DNA of 47,709 bases, from the NCBI GenBank assembly GCA_009785425.1, contig WQWI01000015.1, positions 1 through 47,709 on the forward strand, given 5' to 3'. Below the pieces are notes generated by a model, which ran no database searches, was not told where the DNA came from, and saw nothing but the letters and a program-made list of their open reading frames with translations. The stretch is from Bacteroidales bacterium. Lineage in GTDB: Bacteria > Bacteroidota > Bacteroidia > Bacteroidales > P3. Shown here in pieces: positions 33,730-41,914 of the stretch. The position numbers were made by a program, and so were the translations under genes. How positions within the stretch are numbered: the stretch's first letter is position 1; every line of letters starts with the position of its first letter.

Positions 33730-35244
33730 TCACAGCTCCTTTTGCGAAAAAATATCATCCCTCGACTTAGGACGTCGCTCAATTTGCCACAAAAATCCTT
33801 CTAAAAAACGTTCTTCTGCGGGTAGTTCATCGTAAGGAAACATTGATCCGGGACCTGGTCTGAGATAGTTGATGCTTACTATAGCTTGATTTTCTATTCG
33901 CATTTTCATTTCTTCGGCAGGTTGCTTCAAAATACCAATCAACGAGTTGTCGCTGTCGTCCATAATAAAATAAATAGTTTCTACATTCTCAAACACTTGA
34001 ATAGACTCCAAATCTGAACTATCGTTGAAAAGACCTATCGCTTCCCTACCCCTGATTTGATTGAAAATTCCCTCATGATAACCTCTTGAAACAATAAAGG
34101 CTTGATTCAACAAGTACATGTGTTTAGGTCTGTTATCCGAAAGTAAAATCCGAATCGTGTCGCTTGTCATTTGGTCATTATTCGACCAAACAATCGGATC
34201 ACCAAACATCGTCAACGTAGAGTCTGCCACCACATACGCTAACGAATCACCGGCTCCTTGCATATCATGCCGAAAAAATCGAACATTGTGATAGGCTAAC
34301 ATGTGAATAATGTCATTCGTGTTTGTATCATACGCAATCCGCAACGTATCGCCTCGAAGAAACAGCGAATCGCCATCGTTAATAAAAATGGCAACAGGAT
34401 TTTTTGTAAACCATGCATCGCCGATTCGCCTGTCGGTTAACGCAAAATCGCTGTGAATAATAATATCGTTTGCCGAATCAATCGCAATAACATTATTGAA
34501 TGCCATACCGAAATCTATTTCCATTTCGTAATAGATACTATCCGCATAGATTCTTTGTTCCGGTGTTTGAATAAATGCATTTTGCGACAGGCTTGCGATT
34601 TGTTTTTCGGTATTTTTCCAGCCTCTTTCGGCAAAGAGATAATTGTCGTCGCTCCAAACATGCGTTGGTCCGAAAAAATAAATCACATCATCATACATCT
34701 GCACCGAGTCTGTGTGTATCAAGTAATCCGGATGGGTAATCACAACATCAGTTCTAGCGTGAAATGCATTGGTTCTGCCGTGAAAATGTCCGATTTGTGA
34801 TGTGAGTACCGTCGAATCTGTCATGACAATGCGTCCGCCTGTGGTATAGGTCGAAATTTCTGTACGTCGATCGTAAACTAAACGGTCGGTAAAAAGTTGC
34901 GTGGAATCTCTATCGGTAAAAACCACATCTTGATGAACAATCATCACGTTTTGCTGAGGATAATTGCGAAGTCTTACCCCTGTAATGATACCGTTTGGAA
35001 CTCGAATTCGCAAATTGCCCCAAGCCTCGAAGTCTTGTGTGATTGAGTTAACTTCTGCAAAATTGCTAAAAATTCTAATATTACCGTGCTGAATAACAAC
35101 ATTTCTTTCCCATCTCATCCAACCCGGACGGTTCGGAATTGAGCTACCGTGATCAGCTTGAGCGTGTACTTGCTGTGCAAAAACAGGTACAGACACCAGC
35201 AATGAGCCAGTCAAACAAAGTATAAGGATAAGAATTTTCTTCAT
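33730..35244 (-). CDS. OstA/LptA-like lipopolysaccharide transport protein
   Basis: A 504-residue periplasmic protein: signal peptide MKKILILILCLTGSLLVSV ending near FAQ, then repeated short beta-strands of the OstA/LptA jellyroll (ERNVVIQHGNIRIFSNFAEV, FTDRDSTQLFTDRLVYD, YDDVIYFFGPTHVWSDDN, LFAERGWKN). Such proteins bridge lipopolysaccharide across the periplasm to LptD. Bacteroidota carry long OstA-like versions of about this size. The ATG at 35242-35244 starts the signal peptide. Whether it is the main LptA or a second homologue cannot be judged here. Confidence 0.8.
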   Translation of the reverse strand: MKKILILILCLTGSLLVSVPVFAQQVHAQADHGSSIPNRPGWMRWERNVVIQHGNIRIFSNFAEVNSITQDFEAWGNLRIRVPNGIITGVRLRNYPQQNVMIVHQDVVFTDRDSTQLFTDRLVYDRRTEISTYTTGGRIVMTDSTVLTSQIGHFHGRTNAFHARTDVVITHPDYLIHTDSVQMYDDVIYFFGPTHVWSDDNYLFAERGWKNTEKQIASLSQNAFIQTPEQRIYADSIYYEMEIDFGMAFNNVIAIDSANDIIIHSDFALTDRRIGDAWFTKNPVAIFINDGDSLFLRGDTLRIAYDTNTNDIIHMLAYHNVRFFRHDMQGAGDSLAYVVADSTLTMFGDPIVWSNNDQMTSDTIRILLSDNRPKHMYLLNQAFIVSRGYHEGIFNQIRGREAIGLFNDSSDLESIQVFENVETIYFIMDDSDNSLIGILKQPAEEMKMRIENQAIVSINYLRPGPGSMFPYDELPAEERFLEGFLWQIERRPKSRDDIFSQKEL

Positions 35245-35266
35245 TATAATACACAACTATGCCCTG

Positions 35267-35274
35267 CAAAGGTA
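35267..35274 (-). promoter_or_regulatory. -7 box (TACCTTTG) of the OstA-like gene
   Basis: TACCTTTGC, 22 nt before the start codon. Confidence 0.65.
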
Positions 35275-35300
35275 CGAAAAAAAAATGACATAACAAAAAT

Positions 35301-36566
35301 TCAGTAGTCATACTTCTTACCCCAAAGCGATTTAAGCCAAGTTCTCAATTCCTTTTCGCGAGCGTTGTTTTGCGGCTCGTAGATTTTTGTTCCAGAAATG
35401 GCATCGGGCAAAAATTCTTGATGGGCAAAATTGTTTTCAAAATCGTGAGAATATTCGTAGTTTTTGCCGTAGCCAATATCTTTCATCAATTTGGTTGGAG
35501 CGTTGCGAATATGCAACGGAACGGGTAAATCGCCTGTTTTTCGAACCAAATCCAAAGCATTGTCAATGGCTAAATAACTCGCATTGCTTTTTGCAGAAGT
35601 TGCCAAATAAATCGTGGTTTGCGAAAGCGGGATTCGGGATTCGGGATAACCGATTTTGTGCACAGTTTCAAAACAAGCATTTGCAAGCAAAAGAGCGTTT
35701 GGATTGGCATTTCCAACGTCTTCGGAAGCCAGAATCAGCAACCGTCTAGCAATAAATTTCGGGTCTTCTCCGGCTTCAATCATACGTGCCAAATAATATA
35801 CTGCTGCATTTGGATCGCTTCCGCGAATGGATTTGATAAACGCGGAAATCACGTCATAGTGCATTTCGCCCGACTTATCGTAAAGTGCCAAATTCTGCTG
35901 AATGACCTCTAAGACCAAATCGTTCGTGATTTCAATATCATCGTTTTTTGATGATTCGGAGGCAACAACTATTTCCAAAGCATTCAACATTTTTCGAGCA
36001 TCGCCTCCAGAAACCCGCATCAATGCTTCGGTTTCGGAAAGCACCACCTGTTTTTGTTCAACTTTTTTGTAATGCAAAACCGCCGAATCTAACAATTGAC
36101 GCAGTTCTTCCTCATTCAAATTTTTCAAAATGTAAACCTGACATCTCGACAAAAGTGGCGAAATAACTTCAAACGAAGGGTTTTCAGTCGTAGCACCAAT
36201 CAGCGTAACGATGCCTTTTTCCACAGCATTCAGCAACGAATCTTGTTGCGATTTGTTGAAGCGGTGAATTTCATCAATAAATAAAATCGAATTGAAACTG
36301 TGCTTGGCTCTATCAATCACATCACGCACATCTTTTACACCTGAACTAACCGCACTCAATGTATAGAACGGTTGTTTGAGATGTTCCGAAATCAGTAGTG
36401 CCAACGTTGTTTTTCCAACACCCGGAGGTCCCCAAAGAATCATAGACGGAATTCGTCCGGAGTCAATCGCTTTAAGCAATACCGCACCTTCGCCAACCAA
36501 ATGTTTTTGACCGATGTAGTCCTCTAATTTTTTAGGACGAAGCTGTTCTGCGAGAGGGATGTTCAT
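35301..36566 (-). CDS. rarA: Replication-associated recombination protein RarA (MgsA)
   Basis: A 421-residue AAA+ ATPase acting at stalled replication forks. Motifs: LAEQLRPKKLEDYIGQKHLV at the N-terminus, Walker [14 protein letters not shown], Walker B ILFIDEIHRFNKSQQDSLL, sensor GATTENPSFEV, and the family segment AFIKSIRGSDPNAAVYYLAR. The start MNIPLAEQLRP was chosen by family match; the -7 box is 4 nt upstream, so the mRNA is probably leaderless. It is divergent from the SUI1 gene across a repeat element. Confidence 0.95.
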   Translation of the reverse strand: MNIPLAEQLRPKKLEDYIGQKHLVGEGAVLLKAIDSGRIPSMILWGPPGVGKTTLALLISEHLKQPFYTLSAVSSGVKDVRDVIDRAKHSFNSILFIDEIHRFNKSQQDSLLNAVEKGIVTLIGATTENPSFEVISPLLSRCQVYILKNLNEEELRQLLDSAVLHYKKVEQKQVVLSETEALMRVSGGDARKMLNALEIVVASESSKNDDIEITNDLVLEVIQQNLALYDKSGEMHYDVISAFIKSIRGSDPNAAVYYLARMIEAGEDPKFIARRLLILASEDVGNANPNALLLANACFETVHKIGYPESRIPLSQTTIYLATSAKSNASYLAIDNALDLVRKTGDLPVPLHIRNAPTKLMKDIGYGKNYEYSHDFENNFAHQEFLPDAISGTKIYEPQNNAREKELRTWLKSLWGKKYDY

Positions 36567-36570
36567 AATG

Positions 36571-36578
36571 CAAAGATA
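36571..36578 (-). promoter_or_regulatory. -7 box (TATCTTTG), 4 nt from the rarA start codon
   Basis: TATCTTTG, CATT, ATG: the third case in this window with exactly 4 nt between the box and the ATG. Confidence 0.65.
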
Positions 36579-36595
36579 CAAAAAAAATTGAAACT

Positions 36596-36640
36596 GTCAT
36601 GTCGAATCCCTCGACTACGCGTTGCTTCGCTCGGAATGAC
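36596..36640. repeat. Repeat element GTCATGTCGARTCCCTCG type (copy 2)
   Basis: Begins GTCAT and ends ATGAC (inverted ends). It lies between the divergent rarA and SUI1 promoters, pushing their -7 boxes 88 bp apart. Confidence 0.7.
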
Positions 36641-36666
36641 GACTTGGTTAGTTCAATGTTTTTTCG

Positions 36667-36674
36667 TATCTTTG
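36667..36674 (+). promoter_or_regulatory. -7 box (TATCTTTG) of the SUI1-dGTPase operon
   Basis: TATCTTTGC after a T tract, 30 nt before the SUI1 ATG. Confidence 0.7.
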
Positions 36675-36704
36675 CATACAAAAATCGCTGCAAAAATTGA
36701 AGAA

Positions 36705-37019
36705 ATGAGCATAATCTTCTCTACAAATCCTGATTTCAAGTTCAATGAAACGGAAACTATCGAAACGCTATCGCCTGAAAATCAGGACTTGCGTGTGTTT
36801 CGTGAAACCAAACATCGTGGTGGGAAAACAGCCGTTGTAATCAAAAACTTCGTTGGCAACGACGATGATTTACAGAAGTTAGCCAAGGAGTTAAAAACCA
36901 AGTGCGGTGTCGGAGGCTCTGCAAAGGATGGCGAAATCATTATTCAAGGCGATGTTAGAGATAAAGTTTGCGAAATTTTAACCAAATTAAATTACCGTTT
37001 CAAAAAAGCAGGTGGATGA
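36705..37019 (+). CDS. SUI1/eIF1-like translation factor
   Basis: A 104-residue protein of the SUI1 (YciH/eIF1) family. The core is RVFRETKHRGGKTAVVIKNF, KELKTKCGVGGSAKDGEII and IQGDVRDKVCEILTKL. Bacterial members are thought to affect start-codon selection or translation fidelity; their exact role is unclear. The ATG at 36705 matches the family N-terminus and follows the promoter; the longer frame upstream runs through the promoter and repeat. Its stop overlaps the dGTPase start as ATGA. Confidence 0.93.
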   Translation: MSIIFSTNPDFKFNETETIETLSPENQDLRVFRETKHRGGKTAVVIKNFVGNDDDLQKLAKELKTKCGVGGSAKDGEIIIQGDVRDKVCEILTKLNYRFKKAGG

Positions 37020-38224
37020 AAAAATTCGAAAAAGTAGCCATAAAAGAAGGCAATCCCAAATGGAAAGAATCCATATTTCGTCAAATTCCAATCGAAACCA
37101 AACCCGGCGAAATTCGCACAGATTTCACGCGAGATTACAACAGAATCTTGCACTGCACAGCATACCGAAGATTAAAACACAAAACCCAAGTGTTTTTTAG
37201 TCCAAAGGACGACACGATTTGCACACGAATCGAACACGTGAATCACGTGACCGCCGTAAGTTATACGATTTCCGAAAATCTTGGTTTAAATACCGAACTC
37301 ACCAATGCCATTGCGATTGGTCACGATTTAGGACACGCTCCTTTCGGACACTCGGGCGAAAGAATTTTAAAAAAAATCGTCGAAAAGGAATTGCACGAAA
37401 CGTTTTGGCACGAACGAAATTCGTTGAGGGTAATTGATAAAATAGAGCTTTTGGAAAATGCGAATGCCAAACTTTTGAATTTGAATCTCACGTACGCTGT
37501 GCGAGACGGGATTGTTTCGCATTGTGGCGAAGTTGATGAACGTTCAATCATTCCGAGAGGTGAAAGTATCGAACTCTACGAAATCCTCAAACCCGGAAGC
37601 CTTCCGCCCTACACTTGGGAAGGCTGTGTGGTAAAAATTTCCGACAAAATTTCTTACCTTGGACGAGATATTGAAGATGCGTTACGAATGAATATTCTCA
37701 ATGACGAGCAACTTTCGGAATTTCGCGATATTCTTGGACATACGAGGATTAAACATCTCAACAATACAACGCTAATGCACAATTTTGTGGTAGATTTGTG
37801 TGAGCACAGTTCTCCGGAAGAAGGCATCAAACTGTCCGACGAGTTTGTGTATTTAATGAATGAAGTCAAAAGATTCAACTACAAGTATATTTACAAACAC
37901 ACACGTTTAAACAACTATGTGAAATACGCCGAACTTATTATCAACACAGTTTACGAAACGCTGTCGGAATTATATGACGGTATTGAATCCCCTAAAAACA
38001 TTGATAGATCCTCAAATATTCACCCGAAATTATCGGCTGCTTTTTTGCGTTGGTTGAAACATTATGCGTTACAAGAGCGTTGGGAAAAAGACAGTAAATT
38101 TGGCAACGAGATTTTGTATGATTTGACTAAGCGTGAGGACTATATTCAAGCAATTGTAGATTTTATTGCTTCGCTTACAGACCGCGTTGCTATTGAGTTA
38201 TTTGAAGAATTAACAACATTTTAA
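37016..38224 (+). CDS. Deoxyguanosinetriphosphate triphosphohydrolase-like protein (dGTPase)
   Basis: A 402-residue HD-domain enzyme of the dGTPase family, which hydrolyses dGTP (or other dNTPs) to the nucleoside and triphosphate. N-terminal family motif RTDFTRDYNRILHCTAYRRL, then the HD residues RIEHVNHV and IGHDLGHAPFGHSGE. Length fits the type 2 dGTPase-like group. It is translationally coupled to SUI1 by a 4-nt overlap and followed after 2 nt by a palindromic element. Confidence 0.92.
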   Translation: MKKFEKVAIKEGNPKWKESIFRQIPIETKPGEIRTDFTRDYNRILHCTAYRRLKHKTQVFFSPKDDTICTRIEHVNHVTAVSYTISENLGLNTELTNAIAIGHDLGHAPFGHSGERILKKIVEKELHETFWHERNSLRVIDKIELLENANAKLLNLNLTYAVRDGIVSHCGEVDERSIIPRGESIELYEILKPGSLPPYTWEGCVVKISDKISYLGRDIEDALRMNILNDEQLSEFRDILGHTRIKHLNNTTLMHNFVVDLCEHSSPEEGIKLSDEFVYLMNEVKRFNYKYIYKHTRLNNYVKYAELIINTVYETLSELYDGIESPKNIDRSSNIHPKLSAAFLRWLKHYALQERWEKDSKFGNEILYDLTKREDYIQAIVDFIASLTDRVAIELFEELTTF

Positions 38225-38226
38225 TG

Positions 38227-38292
38227 CCCGTCATTCCCGCGAAAGCGGGAATCCCCCATTGCAAGGGATTGCGGGTCAAGCCCGCAATGACG
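38227..38292. repeat. REP-like element CCCGTCATT...AATGACG (copy 1, + orientation)
   Basis: Two hairpins (CCCGCGAAAGCGGG and TTGCGGGTCAAGCCCGCAA) inside outer ends CGTCATT / AATGACG. It starts 2 nt after the dGTPase stop codon. An inverted second copy of nearly the same length lies at 47518-47584. Confidence 0.85.
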
Positions 38293-38310
38293 GCGAGATT
38301 TTGAGAAAAC

Positions 38311-39156
38311 ATGAAAAAAACAAACTACCATACCCACTGCAACTATTGCGACGGAACTGCTCCATTGCGTGACTATGTGCTTGAAGCGATTAAGCACAAT
38401 TTCAAAACCATTGGATTTACAAGCCATTCGCCGATTACAGAAGACAACGGATTTAGCATCAGTCATGCAGATGTCCCGAAATATTGCGATGAGGTAAATG
38501 CTTTGAAGCGTGAATTTGACGGGAAAATTGAGATTTTGTTGAGTTTTGAATTTGAGTATATCCCCAAAATCACACGCCCAATGAAAGAGGTCGCCGAACG
38601 CTATAACCTCGATTATATTTTGGGTGCTGTACATTTGGTCGTTGGCAAAGAGCCTGTAACTTCCCCGAAAGATTTGTGGTTTACCGATGGTCCGGATATT
38701 TCGTATTTTGACAAAGGTTTTCACAAATTTTTCGACGGCGATATTCGCAAAGCTGCCAAGGCATTTTATCATCAGACTAATCTTATGCTCGAAACGGAAA
38801 CCCCTGATATTATTGGGCATTTCGACAAAATTAAGATGAACAGCAAAGGACGACTTTTCCAAGAAGATGAAAAGTGGTACACCGATTTGGTGGATGAAAC
38901 AATCGATTTAATCAAGGAGAAAAACGTGATCGTTGAAGTCAACACAAGAGCGATTTACAAACAACGCCACAGCGACTATTTTCCTTCTCTTGATATTATA
39001 AAACGCTTGAAAAAGCAGAACATCCCCGTCACCGTTTCCAGTGATGCACATGCTCCCTCCGACTTAAATTCGTTGTGGGAAGATACTTACAACAATCTTT
39101 TGGGATTAGGCTTTAAGCCTGCGGGAAAGCTTGGAAAAGTTGAGGTTTTACAGTAA
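38311..39156 (+). CDS. PHP-family histidinol-phosphatase-like protein
   Basis: A 281-residue PHP-domain metalloenzyme. Metal-binding motifs: NYHTHCNYCDGTAPLRDYV at the N-terminus, FTSHSPI, FEFEYIP, LGAVHLV, DIIGHFDKI and SSDAHAP near the C-terminus. It resembles HisK/HisJ histidinol-phosphatase of histidine synthesis. No other his gene is nearby, so a different phosphoester substrate is possible. It is the third gene of the SUI1-dGTPase operon, separated by a repeat. Confidence 0.85.
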   Translation: MKKTNYHTHCNYCDGTAPLRDYVLEAIKHNFKTIGFTSHSPITEDNGFSISHADVPKYCDEVNALKREFDGKIEILLSFEFEYIPKITRPMKEVAERYNLDYILGAVHLVVGKEPVTSPKDLWFTDGPDISYFDKGFHKFFDGDIRKAAKAFYHQTNLMLETETPDIIGHFDKIKMNSKGRLFQEDEKWYTDLVDETIDLIKEKNVIVEVNTRAIYKQRHSDYFPSLDIIKRLKKQNIPVTVSSDAHAPSDLNSLWEDTYNNLLGLGFKPAGKLGKVEVLQ

Positions 39157-39170
39157 CTGCGTATATTTCT

Positions 39171-39575
39171 TTAGAACGGCAAATCATCTGCCTGCTCATT
39201 GGAAAATGTTACACCCTCTGTGTTTTCAACAGGTTTCGGTATTGTCGGTTCCGGTGCAGAATTCGAGTATGCCGGCATTGGGGCAGAATATCCGCTTTCA
39301 TCGCCTGCCCGGTCAATACGCCACGCTCGCAATTCAGTGTACCAGCGTCCTGTGGTTTGATGTTCGCGGGATTCAACGTTGAATGACACCTTAACCATGT
39401 CGTTCATGCCAAATTTTCTAAGAATATCCACTTTGTCGCCCCAAACGCTGAAGCACGCTTTTTTGGGGTATTGATCTTTCGTTTCAATTACAAATTCTTG
39501 TTTGATCCAAGGTCCTCTTACGCCTTGCCCGGTGGCTTCGGGTAAAATCTTAATCAGTTGTCCGGTAAGTTCCAT
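39171..39575 (-). CDS. DUF3127 protein with an SSB-like acidic tail
   Basis: A 134-residue protein. The N-terminal about 85 residues (MELTGQLIKILPEATGQGVR, WIKQEFVIETKDQYPKKACF, VKVSFNVESREH, WYTELRAWRID) match DUF3127, a small beta-rich OB-like family of Bacteroidota. A disordered Pro/Ser/Glu linker leads to the end ADDLPF, which looks like the C-terminal tip of single-stranded DNA-binding proteins. A DNA-metabolism role is inferred from this tail only. It is divergent from the FeoB-like gene. Confidence 0.85.
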   Translation of the reverse strand: MELTGQLIKILPEATGQGVRGPWIKQEFVIETKDQYPKKACFSVWGDKVDILRKFGMNDMVKVSFNVESREHQTTGRWYTELRAWRIDRAGDESGYSAPMPAYSNSAPEPTIPKPVENTEGVTFSNEQADDLPF

Positions 39576-39613
39576 ATTTTGCTTGTTTTGTTGTGTCTAA
39601 AACACATTTTCCG

Positions 39614-39621
39614 CAAAGATA
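39614..39621 (-). promoter_or_regulatory. -7 box (TATCTTTG) of the DUF3127 gene
   Basis: TATCTTTGC, 38 nt upstream of the ATG; 33 bp from the opposing FeoB-like box. Confidence 0.65.
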
Positions 39622-39654
39622 CGAAAAATAATTGACAAATCGAAAAAAAAATCG

Positions 39655-39662
39655 TAACTTTG
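39655..39662 (+). promoter_or_regulatory. -7 box (TAACTTTG) of the FeoB-like gene
   Basis: TAACTTTG with TTG 20 bp upstream; 23 nt before the GTG start. Confidence 0.7.
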
Positions 39663-39685
39663 TGAGTTGAAAATACAAAATAATC

Positions 39686-40915
39686 GTGATCAACAAACCC
39701 ATAAACCCAGCAACAAGTTCTCGTTTAGACGCAATTTTAACCCATAAAATATGGGGGCTTCCGATTTTTCTCGGTGTCCTTTGGATCATGTTTCAAGCCA
39801 CGTTTGTGCTTGGCTATTATCCAAAGGGATGGATTGAAGACGGATTCCATCTCTTGAACGATTGGTTGAGGTCATCAATGAGTGACGGGTGGCTTAAATC
39901 CGTACTAACAGATGGAATCATTACGGGCGTTGGAAGTGTATTGGCTTTTCTTCCAAACATATTGATTTTGTTTGCATTTATCGGCTTTATGCAAGACACC
40001 GGATATATGGCACGTGTAGCAAAAATCATGGACAAGTTGATGCACTTTATCGGGTTACACGGAAAGTCGTTTGTACCGTTGATTATGGGCTTTGGCTGCA
40101 ATGTTCCGGCAATTTTAGCAACAAATATCATCGAAAACCGTCGCGATCGATTAATCACAATGTTGATTATGCCATTCATGTCGTGTGCCGCACGTTTACC
40201 GGTGTACATACTGATTGCAGGGGCATTTTTCCCGAACAATGCAGGAACGGTTATTTTTATACTTTATTTGTTTGGAATTTTAATTTCGATGCTAACGGCA
40301 GTAATTTTATCGAAAACAGTGTTCAAAAACAAAGGGGAGGTTTCGCCGATTGAACTTGTTCCGTATCGTTATCCATCGCTGAAAGCGATGTGGAATGTCA
40401 TCAAAATAAATTCCGGCGAATATCTAAAAAAGATAAGCGGTGTTGTTTTGATTGCGTCTATTATTGTTTGGAGTTTGAGTTATTTTCCAAACCATACAGC
40501 CGAAACGCAAAAAGAACGCTTAGAGCAATCCTATCTCGGACAACTCGGAAAAGCAATAGAACCTATTCTCGCACCAATCGGCTTTGATTGGCGAATGGGA
40601 GTCGCTGCATTGGTGGGAATTTCCGCAAAAGAATTGGTTGTTTCGACCATGAGTATTCTGTATCTTGCCGATGCGGACTACGAAGAAAATGACCCTGTTT
40701 TTAGAGAGCGAATACTCGAAGAATTGAGTCCGTTAAGTGCTTTGGCTTTTCTCATTTTTATATTGCTGTATTTTCCGTGTGTTGCTGTTTTTGTCGTGCT
40801 CAAAAAACAAACCGGCAAATGGCGATACCCAATTTTTTTAACGCTCTACACCACATCTGTGGCGTGGCTTGTGGCGTTTGCCGTGTATCAAATCGGAAGG
40901 CTCTTTGGGTTATAA
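39686..40915 (+). CDS. FeoB-type ferrous iron permease domain lacking the G domain
   Basis: A 409-residue integral membrane protein matching only the membrane part of FeoB: SSRLDAILTHKIWGLPIFL, GSVLAFLPNILILFAFIGFM, GKSFVPLIMGFGCNVPAILA, SCAARLPVYILIAGAFFP and GISAKELVVSTMSILY. The N-terminal GTPase domain (G1 GxxxxGKS), normally about 270 residues, and FeoA are absent. The start is GTG at 39686: an in-frame stop lies 15 nt upstream at 39668-39670 and no ATG exists before the first membrane segment. The gene has its own promoter, so this is not a simple truncation artefact. It may pair with a G protein encoded elsewhere, or have another transport function. Confidence 0.88.
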   Translation: MINKPINPATSSRLDAILTHKIWGLPIFLGVLWIMFQATFVLGYYPKGWIEDGFHLLNDWLRSSMSDGWLKSVLTDGIITGVGSVLAFLPNILILFAFIGFMQDTGYMARVAKIMDKLMHFIGLHGKSFVPLIMGFGCNVPAILATNIIENRRDRLITMLIMPFMSCAARLPVYILIAGAFFPNNAGTVIFILYLFGILISMLTAVILSKTVFKNKGEVSPIELVPYRYPSLKAMWNVIKINSGEYLKKISGVVLIASIIVWSLSYFPNHTAETQKERLEQSYLGQLGKAIEPILAPIGFDWRMGVAALVGISAKELVVSTMSILYLADADYEENDPVFRERILEELSPLSALAFLIFILLYFPCVAVFVVLKKQTGKWRYPIFLTLYTTSVAWLVAFAVYQIGRLFGL

Positions 40916-40930
40916 AATTGGCGAAAATTC

Positions 40931-40965
40931 GTAGGGGCAGGGCAAGTAACTATTTGCTTCTACAT
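40931..40965. repeat. Degenerate GTAGGGGC-family repeat
   Basis: Begins GTAGGGGCAGGGC like the other family members; a smaller GCAA...TTGC hairpin lies inside. It occupies the gap between the FeoB-like gene and a convergent barrel gene. Confidence 0.45.
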
Positions 40966-40972
40966 GCGTACC

Positions 40973-41863
40973 CTATCGACCGCTCGGATGATTGAAAACA
41001 GGCGGTGTTCTGTCCCTTCGGTTTTGCATTTGCCATGGAGGGCATGGAAGCGCTTGATGTCTCTGGGTTGGCTGTGCAGTTCTTTCGCGTGGTTCACCAC
41101 GAGAAGCGTGTGGTGGAATGCGATAATGTATTCCCACAGAAAAATTTATGAGATTGCGAGTAAGTATTCTTTCCAAGCCTTCTAATTCTATTTCAGACTC
41201 AGACCACGCCCACAGTTTAGCGGAAAGATTATATCTTCTCGCATATTCCAATTGCACATTTAATTTTAAGTTTGGTATGATTTCATAATTCAATCTACCA
41301 CCAACCTTTGCAATCCGATGTATGATAACTATGTCTGCAAAATCAAACCAATTGCGACTCAAATCGTCCAATAATGTATGTAGGAAGTATAAATCAACAC
41401 TTGTTCTTTGAGAGAGATTTTGTGTGCGGACGTATCCTAAATATGCACGGGTACCGGACAGTCGCCCGAAGCCGGATCCGGATCCGGGGGTAGAAAGTGC
41501 TTCTCCTTCAAATCTAATCCGATCGTTGTCGGTTATTCTGAAATTTATCCCAAGGCCCCCCATCATAATATCTGCAAATCTTGGCGTATAGTGTTCTCCG
41601 CCACTTTCCCATTGGTGTTCTCCCTGCCAATTAGTAAATTCCCATCCGTATGCCCCTCTTTCTCTGAATAATTGCACGTATGCACCTAACTTGAAAAAAG
41701 GCTCAAACCGCCAAAGTCTTGTGGATAATTCTGCATTGACACCTGTTCGTATGTTTACGAATGGGAATTCGGCTGATATAACTCTATATGCCCGTTGTGC
41801 CGTTGCTTTTTCGGCGGTTGCAAACAGGGTTACGATAGTTAGTGTAACAATGATTTTTTTCAT
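40973..41863 (-). CDS. Outer-membrane beta-barrel protein with an unusual basic tail
   Basis: A 296-residue protein with signal peptide MKKIIVTLTIVTLFATAEKATA and alternating strands of a DUF2490-like barrel (VNAELSTRLWRFEPFFKLGAY, RIRFEGEAL, VGGRLNYEIIPNLKLNVQLE, LINFSVGIHYRIP). After the last predicted strand, where such proteins usually stop, there is a further tail of about 45 residues rich in Arg, Pro and Gln (REPRERTAQPTQRHQ). Function unknown. It probably shares a transcript with the upstream barrel gene (51 nt gap). Confidence 0.65.
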   Translation of the reverse strand: MKKIIVTLTIVTLFATAEKATAQRAYRVISAEFPFVNIRTGVNAELSTRLWRFEPFFKLGAYVQLFRERGAYGWEFTNWQGEHQWESGGEHYTPRFADIMMGGLGINFRITDNDRIRFEGEALSTPGSGSGFGRLSGTRAYLGYVRTQNLSQRTSVDLYFLHTLLDDLSRNWFDFADIVIIHRIAKVGGRLNYEIIPNLKLNVQLEYARRYNLSAKLWAWSESEIELEGLERILTRNLINFSVGIHYRIPPHASRGEPRERTAQPTQRHQALPCPPWQMQNRRDRTPPVFNHPSGR

Positions 41864-41914
41864 AAGTTTGTATTTGGGTATAAATTGTGAGTGCGGGGAT
41901 TACGAGACATTATT

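Noticed and set aside
36588-36704. Longer SUI1 protein starting at 36588
   Set aside because: The extension would translate the repeat and the promoter; the family starts near MSIIFSTNP.
38221-38862. 213-residue minus-strand ORF
   Set aside because: Antisense to the PHP phosphatase gene, whose metal-binding motifs are clear. The ORF has no signal or domain and starts in repeat DNA.
39576-39685. Missing FeoB G domain hidden by a frameshift
   Set aside because: The upstream DNA holds two promoters and a different gene on the opposite strand; no P-loop motif was found in any frame.
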